From: an uncultured Lachnospiraceae bacterium
Lineage (GTDB): Bacteria; Bacillota; Clostridia; Lachnospirales; Lachnospiraceae
NCBI GenBank assembly: GCA_930972465.1
Contig: CAKNHF010000003.1
Span: 87,217 to 151,216 of the forward strand
Length of the DNA stretch: 64,000 nt
Direction: 5' to 3'
The notes beneath the pieces are model-generated. The model was not told the origin of the DNA. It saw only the letters and a program-made list of their open reading frames with translations, and did not search any database. Made by a program: the position numbers and the translations under genes. Every line of letters starts with the position of its first letter. Position 1 is the first letter of the stretch. This document shows positions 36,203 through 46,000 of the stretch, piece by piece.

Positions 36203-37102
36203 ATGAATAAGAAAAGAACATATTTTATTAAATGGCTTTTTAGGAGAACTCTTGCAAAGGTTAATCAGATACTATGTTTCTTTTTGCCGGAATCCAGAGT
36301 AAAGACAATAAATGCAAGATGGTACTTTAAGCGAAAAATCAATATTGAGCATCCTCAGAAATTGAATGAAAAGATACTCTGGATGGAGTATAATACGGAT
36401 GCATCTCTCCGCAGCAGGCTTACAGATAAATACGAAGTCAGGCAGTATGTTGCGAAAAAAGGGTATGAGGAATGTCTTGTTCCGCTTTTCGGGATCTATG
36501 ATTCTCCCGATGAGATCAATATAGAAGATATTCCGGAGCAGTTTGTGCTGAAAGCAACACACGGATGTGATATGAATTATATATGCAGAAAAAAAGAAGA
36601 CACAGATATTCGGGATTTGCAGCGTCGGATGAAAATGTGGATGAAGATTAACACCGCGTATGTGTCTCTGGAAATGCATTACAGAACGATCTCTCCCAGG
36701 ATTATTTGTGAAAAATATATTGAGAGCGGAGATAACCCCCTGACGGATTATAAAATTCACTGCAGTGACGGTAAAGCACGATTTATTCTTGTGTGCAGTT
36801 ATGGACATGGGAAACGTTACCTGGACGTTTTCAGCAGGTCGTGGGAACATCTGCCGGTTGTAGTGGGGGCGGAAGAAAATCCGGACAGGCCCTGCAGGCC
36901 GGAACAACTGGAAGAGATGTGCGTGATGGCAGAGAACCTCGCAGAGGGAATTCCATTTGTCCGTATTGATCTGTATACAGTGGGACATAAGGTCTACTTC
37001 GGAGAAATGACTTTTACTCCGGCAACGGGGATGCTATTCCATTTTAGTGATGAATTCTTGATGGAAGAAGGAAAATATTGTACAATTGTACCGTCAGACT
37101 GA
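36203..37102 (+). CDS. TupA-like ATP-grasp protein of the exopolysaccharide cluster
   Basis: A 299-residue cytoplasmic protein with the TupA-type ATP-grasp pattern: LNEKILWMEYNTD (about 51), LTDKYEVRQYVAKKGYEE (73-90), QFVLKATHGCDMNYIC (113-128), a central CEKYIESGDNPLTDYKIHC (about 171-189), and FVRIDLYTVGHKVYFGEMTFTPATGM near the end, which holds the metal-binding Asp and Glu. Such proteins occur in capsule and teichuronic-acid-like clusters and probably join a carboxyl group to an amine; the true substrate is not known. Confidence 0.82.
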   Translation: MNKKRTYFIKWLFRRTLAKVNQILCFFLPESRVKTINARWYFKRKINIEHPQKLNEKILWMEYNTDASLRSRLTDKYEVRQYVAKKGYEECLVPLFGIYDSPDEINIEDIPEQFVLKATHGCDMNYICRKKEDTDIRDLQRRMKMWMKINTAYVSLEMHYRTISPRIICEKYIESGDNPLTDYKIHCSDGKARFILVCSYGHGKRYLDVFSRSWEHLPVVVGAEENPDRPCRPEQLEEMCVMAENLAEGIPFVRIDLYTVGHKVYFGEMTFTPATGMLFHFSDEFLMEEGKYCTIVPSD

Positions 37103-37148
37103 GCAGAGAAAATATGTTCAGAAGCAGGCTGCAGCGAAAGGATAAAGA

Positions 37149-38162
37149 ATGGATTTATTTGCGGTTTTACTTGCCATACTGCTTTTATGGAATTGCGGAT
37201 ATTCAGATTTTAATCAGGAGTATCTTTCGAAAGACAATTCCAGGATTATCAAAGGTTTCTTCAGTATTTTGATTGTGATACATCATATTGCACAGAGAAC
37301 GACAGGAGGAATTATATTTCCGGCGTTCGGATACATTGGATTTCTGGTGGTGGGTGTTTTTTTCTTTTATTCCGGCTATGGAGTAATGGTACAGTATGAG
37401 TTAAAAGGGCAGCAATATCTGGAACGTTTTTTCGGAAAGAGAGTCTGGAAGGTATTGAAGCCGTACCTGCTGGCTAATGTCGTATATCTTCTGATCGATT
37501 ATATATCAGGGAGCAGATATAACTGGGACGAGATCCTGAAGAATGTGATCTCGGGAAAAATCGTTCCGTTCTCATGGTTTGTAATCTCTATTATTGTTCT
37601 GTACGGCATATTCTGGCTGTCCTGTATTTTGACCAGAAGCAGACGGGAAATTCTTCTGATTGTATTTGGTCTCACAGTATATTGCCTGATGTGTATGAAG
37701 ATGCATCTACCGGATCAATGGTATGTATCGGTATATGCATTTGCTCTGGGGTGTGGATTCTGCCGGATCAGAGAAAAAACTGAAAAATATTTCCGGACGG
37801 GATATTGGATCAAATTGTTTCTGATGCTGGCTCTGACGCTGATATTTGTGATTGCAGGAAAAACTTTTCCGCTGGAAATTTCTGAAGTTATATTTTGCAA
37901 TGCAGGCGTTATATGTTTTTGTCTGCTGATTATCGGAATTACCATGAGGTTCTCTTTTCATAATTGTGTTCTGGCTTTCCTGGGAGAGAACAATTACGAA
38001 ATTTATTTATATCAGGGGATATTTGTATCCTGTATTGTTATCGGGAAAAACTTCGTATATGCAGCCAGCACAGTCTGCCTGTTGCTGGCAGTGGTATTCA
38101 TTATGAGGAGGATTAATATACATATGTTTCCCGGAAAAGAGAAGGGAAAAAGACAGGTATGA
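37149..38162 (+). CDS. Acyltransferase family 3 membrane protein (polysaccharide O-acyltransferase)
   Basis: A 337-residue protein with about ten membrane segments. The family 3 signature is visible near the N-terminus (IIKGFFSILIVIHHIAQR, with the catalytic-type His pair, residues 32-49), followed by GFLVVGVFFFYSGYGV. It most likely acetylates the exopolysaccharide or its lipid-linked precursor. It overlaps the following polymerase gene by 4 bases. Confidence 0.85.
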   Translation: MDLFAVLLAILLLWNCGYSDFNQEYLSKDNSRIIKGFFSILIVIHHIAQRTTGGIIFPAFGYIGFLVVGVFFFYSGYGVMVQYELKGQQYLERFFGKRVWKVLKPYLLANVVYLLIDYISGSRYNWDEILKNVISGKIVPFSWFVISIIVLYGIFWLSCILTRSRREILLIVFGLTVYCLMCMKMHLPDQWYVSVYAFALGCGFCRIREKTEKYFRTGYWIKLFLMLALTLIFVIAGKTFPLEISEVIFCNAGVICFCLLIIGITMRFSFHNCVLAFLGENNYEIYLYQGIFVSCIVIGKNFVYAASTVCLLLAVVFIMRRINIHMFPGKEKGKRQV

Positions 38163-39463
38163 TAATTTATTTATTTCAGAGTCTGATATCACTGGCGGCA
38201 CTCTGGTATTATCGGGATAACCGGATCCGGTATCTTACAATTACAACAGTGGCATATTTTATGTTGTATTTTGCAACAGGGGACTTTGATATTTCGCTTT
38301 CGCTCTATTTCGGCTTTCTTATCATTGGAGCAGGTCTTCCTCGGAATATTGAGATGAGCAGTCTTTTCCTGTTATTATGGCTTGTGGTCTATACTATCGT
38401 CGGAGTTGTATTTCAGGATTTATTTGCAACCGCAACTGCTCTTATTACGCGTTTTGGATATATTATAATTTTTCTCTTTATGCTGCTGGACAAAAAGACG
38501 GACAGTTTGTGGAAAGCGGATACGGAGGACTATCGGTTTATTGTCCGGGCGGGGCTGATAACAGAGCTGGCCATCGTCGCACTGGTATGGATGCGGACTG
38601 GCATAGGCAGCAGGGTTGTTGCCGGCAATCAGCCGATAGGCGCCGGAATAGTGATTGGTCTGACAGCGGTTATCGGCTGGTGCTATCTGCGGAAAATGTT
38701 TACAGCAGCAGAAACTGCAGTCTACAGCCTGATTTCCGTTGTTGTCACAGTGCTTTCGGGAACGCGGGGCTATATGGTGATCATTGCACTGCCTCTGGCT
38801 GTTGTTATGCTGGCATATCTTCTTGATCTTCCGGAAAAGGGGAAAAATGCGCTTATCCGTATCGGGGTGTGCTGTCTGGTCGCCGCTGCGGCGATAATAT
38901 GCCTTTTTGTGATTGACAGAGGAGAAACGTTTATTCAGGTGCTGAGGCTGGACGAGGGGCTGGGCTACAGGGAAAATGAAAATTTTTTCGTCAAAGAAAT
39001 AATGCGGCGCGCTCCGTGGTATAATCAGTTATTCGGCTTTGGCTTCGGAGGAAATGCGTCTCACGTAAGCGGGTTTCTGGATGTGGTCCAGCAGGCAAGC
39101 TGGAACAGAGAATTCATGTTTCCCAGACTGCTTACAAGGACAATATTTCATAATTACTGGTATACGGTATTGTTCAAAACAGGAATTCTGGGAATGTTTA
39201 TGATCATTTTGTTTTATGGTCTGATGCTCAGAAAAATCTTCTGTGTAAAAGGACAGAGCTGGGAAAAGTGGATGCTGGGAATGATGGTAACAGGAAACAT
39301 TGTTTCACTTACTTTTCATATTACCGCTACATGTTCGATATTTGAAATGCTGCTGGTGGCGTTTTTTATCCGTCAGCTGGAAAATGAACAGATTGAGATA
39401 AGGGAGAGAAAAAAATGCGAGGAAAGAGTATCACAATATGGGACATTCAGAAAATTCTGCTGA
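38159..39463 (+). CDS. O-antigen/exopolysaccharide polymerase-like membrane protein (Wzy)
   Basis: 434 residues with about eleven hydrophobic segments and one long outer loop (about residues 265-325, rich in charged and aromatic residues, LDEGLGYRENENFFVKEIMRRAPW), the usual layout of Wzy polymerases and related ligases. Such proteins share little sequence, so the call rests on topology and on the gene cluster. Its 3' end overlaps cpsC by 49 bases in another frame. Confidence 0.78.
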   Translation: MIIYLFQSLISLAALWYYRDNRIRYLTITTVAYFMLYFATGDFDISLSLYFGFLIIGAGLPRNIEMSSLFLLLWLVVYTIVGVVFQDLFATATALITRFGYIIIFLFMLLDKKTDSLWKADTEDYRFIVRAGLITELAIVALVWMRTGIGSRVVAGNQPIGAGIVIGLTAVIGWCYLRKMFTAAETAVYSLISVVVTVLSGTRGYMVIIALPLAVVMLAYLLDLPEKGKNALIRIGVCCLVAAAAIICLFVIDRGETFIQVLRLDEGLGYRENENFFVKEIMRRAPWYNQLFGFGFGGNASHVSGFLDVVQQASWNREFMFPRLLTRTIFHNYWYTVLFKTGILGMFMIILFYGLMLRKIFCVKGQSWEKWMLGMMVTGNIVSLTFHITATCSIFEMLLVAFFIRQLENEQIEIRERKKCEERVSQYGTFRKFC

Positions 39464-40158
39464 GGAAAGGCCGGCTGATAGCAGTGTGTACTGTTTTTGG
39501 CGGACTTCTTTTGTGGGGAATCAGTACATTGCTTCTTCCGGAGATGTATACGACGTCGGCCAGCCTTTATGTGTACAGCAGTTCCGAAAGGCAGCAGGAA
39601 GACAATCTGGATATCACATCGTCAGAACTGACGGCGTCACAGCAGCTTGCAGATACCTGCGGCGTAATCATACAGAGTAATTCTGTTTTGAGCAGAGTTA
39701 TCGAACAGCTCGGTCTTTCCATTTCAGAAGAGAAACTCCGGGAGAGAATTGATGTGACCACGGTAAATGATACAGAAGTGATTTCTGTTTCTGTGTCAGA
39801 TACAAGCCCGAAACAGGCACAGGATATCGCGAATACGATCGCTGATGTTCTGCCGGATGAATTTGAACGGGTTGTCAAAGCCGGAGGAGTAGAGGTGGTA
39901 GATTATGCGGAAGAGCCGGATAGACCTTCCAGCCCCAACGTTCTCCTTAATACATTTGCGGGCGTACTTGCCGGATTCCTGATTTCCTGCGGAATTGTTT
40001 TCCTCAGAGAGTTTTTTGATACGAGGATCAGGGATGAAGAAGGCTTAAGCGAATATTTTAATTATGAGATTCCGGTGCTGGGAGTTATCCCTTCGCTTGA
40101 AGAGACTGCGGAGGACAGAAATCCGAAAAGGAGCAGACAGAGAAATGAAAAGAGATAA
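39415..40158 (+). CDS. Wzz/CpsC chain-length and kinase-adaptor protein
   Basis: A 247-residue protein of the YveK/CpsC type. Two membrane segments (about 20-39 and 180-203) flank a 140-residue extracellular domain, and the last 40 residues are cytoplasmic. It controls polymer length and activates the partner tyrosine kinase, encoded next. The ATG at 39415 follows GGGAGAG and gives a normal N-terminus (MRGKSITIWDIQKILLRKGR). It overlaps the kinase gene by 14 bases, so the two are coupled. Confidence 0.88.
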   Translation: MRGKSITIWDIQKILLRKGRLIAVCTVFGGLLLWGISTLLLPEMYTTSASLYVYSSSERQQEDNLDITSSELTASQQLADTCGVIIQSNSVLSRVIEQLGLSISEEKLRERIDVTTVNDTEVISVSVSDTSPKQAQDIANTIADVLPDEFERVVKAGGVEVVDYAEEPDRPSSPNVLLNTFAGVLAGFLISCGIVFLREFFDTRIRDEEGLSEYFNYEIPVLGVIPSLEETAEDRNPKRSRQRNEKR

Positions 40159-40864
40159 CAGAAACAAAGAAAAAAGGGTCATAATAAGCGATATAAAGAA
40201 AATGCTGAAAAGTGATTCCCCGTTCAGGATCAAAGAGGCGTATAATCTGGTGCGCGCAAAACTGCTGTTTACGACGAAAGGCGATAAATGCCCGGTTTAT
40301 GTAGTTACGAGTTCCAGGAGTGATGAAGGAAAGTCGATCAATTCGATTAATATGGCTATTTCTTTTGCAATGGCCGGGAAAAAGACATTGATTATTGACG
40401 CGGACCTGCGAAACCCCACACTGCATAAATACTTTCGGGTTCCGTCCAGTCCGGGGCTCAGTGAAGTGCTTGCGAAAATACAGGGGAAAATCAACGTAGT
40501 AAGGACAGAACAGGAAAACCTGTTTTTTCTGAGAGCGGGAGACGTCCCGCCAAATCCGGCGGAACTTTTGGGCAGTGCGGTTTTTGGGGATGTTCTGGAA
40601 CACTTGGAAGAGAAGTTCGACTGTATCTTTATTGACATGCCGCCGATGGGGATCGTGGCGGATGCAGCAGTTGTAAATGAAAATGTTACAGGATATATAC
40701 TTGTGGTACGCGCCATGGAAATGGAGTTTGACGAAATACAGTGGACGGTGGACAAGCTGAAAAGTTTTAATGCCAATCTGGTTGGATTTCTTTTAAACGA
40801 TGTCAGCGGCGCGGGAGGAAAGTATTCAGAATACGGATATTATGGATATTACGGAACAAAATAA
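40145..40864 (+). CDS. CpsD/CapB family tyrosine kinase
   Basis: The ATG at 40145 gives 239 residues, the family norm; an upstream frame to 40064 lies inside cpsC. The BY-kinase motifs are present: Walker A TSSRSDEGKS (about 53-62), Walker A' LIIDADLRNP (about 81-90), and Walker B CIFIDMPPM (about 159). The C-terminus has the tyrosine cluster YSEYGYYGYYG that is autophosphorylated in this family. Together with CpsC it regulates polymer export and length. No CpsB-type phosphatase gene is found in this cluster. Confidence 0.93.
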   Translation: MKRDNRNKEKRVIISDIKKMLKSDSPFRIKEAYNLVRAKLLFTTKGDKCPVYVVTSSRSDEGKSINSINMAISFAMAGKKTLIIDADLRNPTLHKYFRVPSSPGLSEVLAKIQGKINVVRTEQENLFFLRAGDVPPNPAELLGSAVFGDVLEHLEEKFDCIFIDMPPMGIVADAAVVNENVTGYILVVRAMEMEFDEIQWTVDKLKSFNANLVGFLLNDVSGAGGKYSEYGYYGYYGTK

Positions 40865-40929
40865 CAAAGAAAATGACAGGCAGGACGAAAGGCCTCCAGG
40901 GAACATTCCGCGGATGCCCGAAGTTTAGC

Positions 40930-40977
40930 CTAAACAGAAGAACCGATGCGCAGTGCCGCATCGGTTCTTCTGTTTAG
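40930..40977. terminator. Bidirectional terminator between cpsD and the ABC-F gene
   Basis: A perfect 21-bp stem (40930-40950 with 40957-40977) around a 6-base loop. The right arm contains the ABC-F stop codon (40974-40976). It can end both convergent transcripts. Confidence 0.85.
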
Positions 40978-42455
40978 ATGTCTATGATTTTTGTTGCCAC
41001 TTTTTCCCGGAACGCCCGGTCGTGCTCCACAAAGAGCATGGCAGGCTTATAGGCGAGCAGCAGATCCTCCAGCTGCATCCGGGAGAAGATATCAATAAAG
41101 TTCAGCGGTTCATCCCACAGGAACAGGTGGGCCGGCTCGCACAGGGACTTTGCCAGGAGAACCTTCTTCTTCTGTCCTTCGCTGTAATCTTCGATCTCTT
41201 TTTCAAACTGCACCCTTTCCAGACCCAGTTTCTTCAGTACGGTAAGGAGCAGGGAATGATCAATGCCGTATCTTAAGGCAAGTTCCGACAGTGTTCCTTT
41301 CAGAAAGGACGTGTCCTGGGAGATGTAGGAGATGCGCAAGTCTCCGGCAGTCCATACTTCCCCGGTGTGCGGGATGTCTTCGCCCAGTATCAGCTTCATC
41401 AGACTGGTCTTGCCGCATCCGTTCTTCCCGGAGAGGGCGATGCGGTCTCCTCGGCAGATCTCCAGATTCAAATGCTCCAGCAGAGGGGAGGACTCTCCGT
41501 ACCGGATGCCGACGTCTGTCAGCGTGACCATCCGCCGGCTGTGATGATCCAGAACATTGAGCTTTAAGCTGTCCAGCGTCTCCACGTCTTTCAGCAGACT
41601 CTCCTTTTCCCGGACAGCAGACTCCTTCCGGCTTTCCAGATTTTTGGCTCTCTTCATCATTTTTGCCGCCTGATGTCCGATGTATCCACGGTCCGGTTTC
41701 AGCCCGGCCGCACGGGAGCCGATCTTTGTCCCTTCGACTTTGTCCGACCAGCAGGCCGCCTGCCTGGCGGCTTCTTTCAGTTTCCGGATATCCTTTTTGA
41801 GATGCTCGTTCTGCCGCAGTTCCATGTGATCCTTTGCGGTTTTATCTGTATACCAGGAAGAAAAATTTCCCTTCCTCACTTCGATGGTCTGCCGGTTCAG
41901 CACAAGCACATGATCCACGCACCGGTCCAGGAAATCCCGGTCGTGGGATACAAGAATGAAGCCTTTTTTCCGGGACAGGTACTCTGCTACTTTCTCCCTG
42001 GCAGGTCCGTCCAGATGGTTTGTCGGCTCATCGATCAGGAGAAAAGCATGTTCCTTCAAGAAGAGAGCAGACAGAAGCGACTTGGTCTGTTCTCCAAAAC
42101 TTAAGGTGGAGAAAGAACGGTAGAGGATTTCCGGATCTGTATCCATCAGGTTCAGCTCGCGGATCAGTTCCCACTGCTCCATCACTGGGTTGAGCTCTTC
42201 CAGGATCTCCAGCGTCATCCGGGAGCGGTCCCTGACCGGGAATGGAAAGTATTCAAATTCCACGGATGAGGTGATTGAACCGCTGTATTCATATCTGCCC
42301 ATGAGCAGGTTTAGAAAGGTTGTCTTTCCCTTGCCGTTTCTTCCGATAAATCCCAGTTTCCAGTCCGTATCGATCTGGAAGGAGACGTTCTCGAAGACCG
42401 GGTCGAAACTGTTCTCATAAGTAAATGTCAGGTTACTGACCTGTATGATTGACAT
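40974..42455 (-). CDS. Lsa/CplR-type ABC-F ribosome protection protein
   Basis: The ATG at 42455, preceded by a GGAGGG site, gives 493 residues. It has two ABC domains and no membrane domain. Domain 1: IGRNGKGKTT (Walker A), LSFGEQTKS (signature), FLLIDEPTNHLDG (Walker B). Domain 2: LSGKNGCGKTS, YSEGQKKKV, LFLWDEPLNFIDI. The linker of about 80 residues (LRQNEHLKKDIRKLKEAARQAACWSDKVEG) is the arm that enters the ribosome. The opening MSIIQVSNLTFTYE and the rest match the Lsa/CplR branch, whose members protect against pleuromutilins, lincosamides and streptogramin A. Which drugs this protein affects is inference. Its leader has an attenuator. Confidence 0.88.
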   Translation of the reverse strand: MSIIQVSNLTFTYENSFDPVFENVSFQIDTDWKLGFIGRNGKGKTTFLNLLMGRYEYSGSITSSVEFEYFPFPVRDRSRMTLEILEELNPVMEQWELIRELNLMDTDPEILYRSFSTLSFGEQTKSLLSALFLKEHAFLLIDEPTNHLDGPAREKVAEYLSRKKGFILVSHDRDFLDRCVDHVLVLNRQTIEVRKGNFSSWYTDKTAKDHMELRQNEHLKKDIRKLKEAARQAACWSDKVEGTKIGSRAAGLKPDRGYIGHQAAKMMKRAKNLESRKESAVREKESLLKDVETLDSLKLNVLDHHSRRMVTLTDVGIRYGESSPLLEHLNLEICRGDRIALSGKNGCGKTSLMKLILGEDIPHTGEVWTAGDLRISYISQDTSFLKGTLSELALRYGIDHSLLLTVLKKLGLERVQFEKEIEDYSEGQKKKVLLAKSLCEPAHLFLWDEPLNFIDIFSRMQLEDLLLAYKPAMLFVEHDRAFREKVATKIIDI

Positions 42456-42501
42456 GATAAAATCCCTCCAATCTGTAAAATGCTTCGTATGAATTGAAAA
42501 C

Positions 42502-42540
42502 AAAGAGGACCGCAGAAAAGTTTTCTCTGCGGTCCTCTTT
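42502..42540 (-). terminator. Attenuator terminator in the ABC-F leader
   Basis: On the minus strand a 15-bp stem (42540-42526 with 42516-42502) is followed by TGTTTTC, just before the ribosome site of the ABC-F gene. An upstream leader segment can pair with its loop and 3' arm. Confidence 0.75.
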
Positions 42541-42558
42541 GCCTGGTGCATCTGAAAC

Positions 42559-42632
42559 CTCCGCCGGACAGAATGGCGGCGGAGCAGTCATGATTCCATA
42601 TGAAAAGGGAAAAGATGAAAACTTTCCTGCGG
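42559..42632 (-). promoter_or_regulatory. Antiterminator segment of the ABC-F leader
   Basis: Transcript bases 42632-42617 (CCGCAGGAAAGTTTTC in the minus direction) can form 16 pairs, one of them G-U, with 42525-42510, which are the loop and 3' arm of the terminator. An 8-bp hairpin (42559-42566 with 42577-42584) lies between the two segments. Confidence 0.65.
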
Positions 42633-42743
42633 GGCACAACAAATTATCAGGATATCCGGTTCCGGACAGACTGCCTGCTGCCGGCATACTCCTTTCTAAG
42701 GATTTGTATACCCGGATCCACATGATGCTGTCATGCCATCGTG

Positions 42744-42767
42744 TTATCTGCAGGAAATAATAATCAT
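42744..42767 (-). CDS. Possible 7-residue leader peptide of the ABC-F gene
   Basis: On the minus strand TGGAG lies 8 bases before an ATG that encodes MIIISCR and a stop. It is inside the leader, about 110 bases ahead of the antiterminator segment. Resistance ABC-F genes are often controlled by ribosome stalling in such short frames. The frame is very short and could be chance. Confidence 0.4.
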   Translation of the reverse strand: MIIISCR

Positions 42768-42814
42768 CTTTTCAGCTCCAATCTTACAGGGAAGTATCCC
42801 CTTACTCTGCGGAC

Positions 42815-42843
42815 AGGATAACAGAGTGAAGCCGGAAAGTCAA
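42815..42843 (-). promoter_or_regulatory. Promoter of the ABC-F gene
   Basis: On the minus strand TTGACT (42843-42838) and TATCCT (42820-42815) have a 17-base spacer. This gives a leader of about 350 bases before the ATG, long enough for attenuation. Confidence 0.7.
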
Positions 42844-42951
42844 GAAAAAATCTTGCTGTCCCTTTTGACAGATCAATCCGGGCGCTTTTTTGATGTTCGA
42901 AAATGCAATGTGGTTGTTTCTTTATGCAATACAAACAGGTGATAAGTATTG

Positions 42952-42957
42952 TATAAT
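42952..42957 (+). promoter_or_regulatory. Probable -10 element of the fifth giant gene
   Basis: A perfect TATAAT at 42952-42957, 83 bases before the ATG. No convincing -35 hexamer is found at the right distance, so the promoter may need an activator. Confidence 0.4.
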
Positions 42958-43039
42958 ATGCATGTGTGTAAAAGGGGTTTTTCTGAAATATTCAGCAAAA
43001 TTCCCAAAGCAAATGACGCGTACAAAAAAGGAGGAGAAA

Positions 43040-46000
43040 ATGGCAGGGAAAAGGTTGAGAAAACGTGGAATTGCACTGGCATTATCGGTCATTTTGGCGG
43101 GAGGCGGCATGAGTTCACTCATTCCTTCGTATGATGTGCAGGCAGAAGAAATGTCGTATGGAACAGAAGCGGAAGCTCCGTCTTATGAAGGACGTCCGGC
43201 AGTGCATGATTACGGAAAATCAGGTGATGATCCGGATACGCCGGAAGATGAATCTGAGATTGTCGCGAACAGCGATCTTATGAAATCTGCGCAGTACAGG
43301 GAGTCAACTAAGTATAAACTGAAAGCAAACGGAACCCCTGTCTCTGTGTACAAATATCAGAAACAGGAGAATCCGGGACAGTATTACCATATGGATATCG
43401 CAAGATTCTCATCTGACGATGCGGAACCGGTATTTGAGATCGAACTGATTGACGGATCGACGATCGACAGCATTATGGCGTTCCCGGAAAGGTATTACCC
43501 GGAGGATGCTTTTTATGTAAGTGAGGACAGAACAAAAGTGACGTTCCAGATGTCAGAGGGACTCAGATACTGTATCGTGAATATCAACGGTACAGAGGAT
43601 GACACGAACGGCAAACCGCAGCTCGCGATCATCAATGACCCGACAGAGACGGACAGGCCGGATGTGAATGCACAGAACGTGCTGAACTTCAAAGAATTCT
43701 CGGACAGCTATCTGGAAGAAAATCCGATCACGGATACTGTCGGTGAAGTTTGCACCGAGGCGGGAACAGTGACAGATACATCTCTGAACAACGGAGTGGA
43801 ATACACATGGGAGTACAGTGAAGGAAAGGTTGTTTCCTATGATACGGACGATGTAACATTCCCGAATAAGCGTGCAAGACTCCCCTATGATGTGTCGGAT
43901 GCATTTCAGGCGGCTCTGGAGGAAGTGAGAAACAGTGATACTCTTGATACGATTTACTTTCCGGCGGGAACTTATGTCTGGTCCGGGCTTTCCATCAAAA
44001 ACTGGGATGGGAACGGAGCAGACGGCGCGCTGAATATCTATCTGGATGAAGACGCGCTTCTCGTTAACCGCAGGCAGGAGTGCCGTGAAGCGATGGAACC
44101 GGCCATCGGAATCTGGGACTCATCAAACATTACCGTATCCGGCCGTGGAATCATCGACGGACAGGGAACCTGGCAGAAGACGTCAGATCAGTGCCACGCA
44201 AGACTGTCCGCGCATCAGGGCGGATGTATGGTTGTACGAAGCCAGAATATCACTTTCAACGATACTTATGTAAGAGATGTCAAGCAGTGGAACTGGGAAT
44301 GCCATACCGGCGAGAATATCACGTACAATAATATCAAGGGACTTTCACCGTTCCAGCATTCATGGGTGGACGGACTTGACCTGACCAGCGGAAAGAATAT
44401 CACGGTCAACGGAGCCATTACCATGGGAAATGATGATACATTTGCCTCAGGGCACTTCAACTCCAGCAATCAGTTTCCTCAGGATCAGCTGAACAGCTAT
44501 GATCTGTCAGATCCGGCAGATGCAGACAGCGTGAGCCAGGAAGATAAGAACATTGCGGCAGCGGCAGCGATCTATAATGCAGACAGGCTTGAATGGGATC
44601 AGACTGACAATGAGAATTTTGAGATCAGCAACACTCTGGGCTGGAGTACATTTGCAAATGCCGTACGTCTCGGACATAATACGAAATGGAAGGCAGACGG
44701 CGGAAGCTATCAGATGAGAAACTATACGTTTAACAATCTGAATACGGTGCATGTGACAGGATACGGCACGAACGGCGGAGGCGGAGCTCTGAGCATACAG
44801 AACGGAACGAGCGGCTGCTATCCGAACTATGAGAGCATAGTGTTCAATAACTGTTCCTTTACGGCAAACGCGGGCAATTCTGCCAACATTCCGAATGGAA
44901 ACGATCTGACAAACTGGTATCCGGAGAATATCACGCTGTCTAACTGCTGGTTTAAGGACGCGGACACACCGCTTTCATTTAAGAAGATTAAAAACGTTAT
45001 GATCGAAGATCTCTATCTGGGAGGAAAGCTGATCGAATATACGAGTCAGGTGAATCTGACGCTCGGAGAAGGAGATCAGGCGGTTGATAATTTTGTATTT
45101 ACTGCAAACGGAGAGAGCCTGACAGAGAATGAGCTTCCGTCGATCACATATCCTGACAGTGATACGATCAATGCATATGTGGGAAATCCGCTGATCTTCT
45201 ATGTAAAGGCCGAAGATCCGGACGGCGACAGCATTGTCTGTTCAGATGCGGACGTAAGCGGAATGGAAGGCGCGGTTTATGACCCGGAAACAGGAAGATT
45301 TTCCTGGACGCCGTCCGAGGCAGACCAGGGAAATACATATGAAGTGATCTTCGGCGTCAGCGACTATACCGGACAGGAAGTTGCCAAGACCGTCAGAATC
45401 CGTGTAGGATCGCCGGAGAATGGGGAAGCAGAGTACCAGGTGTCTGAAGACGCGCATGTGCAGTCCTGGGATTCAGGAGAAAGAGACAGAACCTACGGAG
45501 AAAGAGGATACATTACGATGTCCCTGATCAGCGGAAAAGGCGAGATGGGCGAAGAATACGACGGAACCGGCGGCAGCAAAGACGGAAAGATTTCATACCT
45601 CAAATTCGACCTGTCAGATATAAGCACGATGAAAGACCAGTTTGACAGAGCTGAGCTGGAACTGACCCTGATCGGACCGAGGCGCAACAACGTACTGAAT
45701 ACAGACGATACGATAAAAGTCGCTGTGGCGGACGATAACTGGGATGCAGATGAGGTTACCTGGAATACGAAGCCGGCTTTTGAAAAAGACAATATCATCG
45801 AGTCGGAAGCGTTTAACCTGGGTGAAAATTATGGAGATGCAAATAAGAATAACGCAACAAATCCGGATCTTGCCATTAACGGTACAAAGGTGAGAGTAGA
45901 TATTACCCCTTTTGTCAATGAAGCGATTGAAGAAGGAAAATCAAGCCTGTCGCTCGCACTATGTGAAACGCAGGGCAAGGAGATCTACTTTGTAAGTACA

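Noticed and set aside
42433-42723. A 96-codon minus-strand frame running through the whole ABC-F leader
   Set aside because: It has no ribosome site at its start, runs through the terminator and antiterminator arms, and overlaps the ABC-F start in another frame. Its openness is better explained by chance in a short GC-balanced leader.
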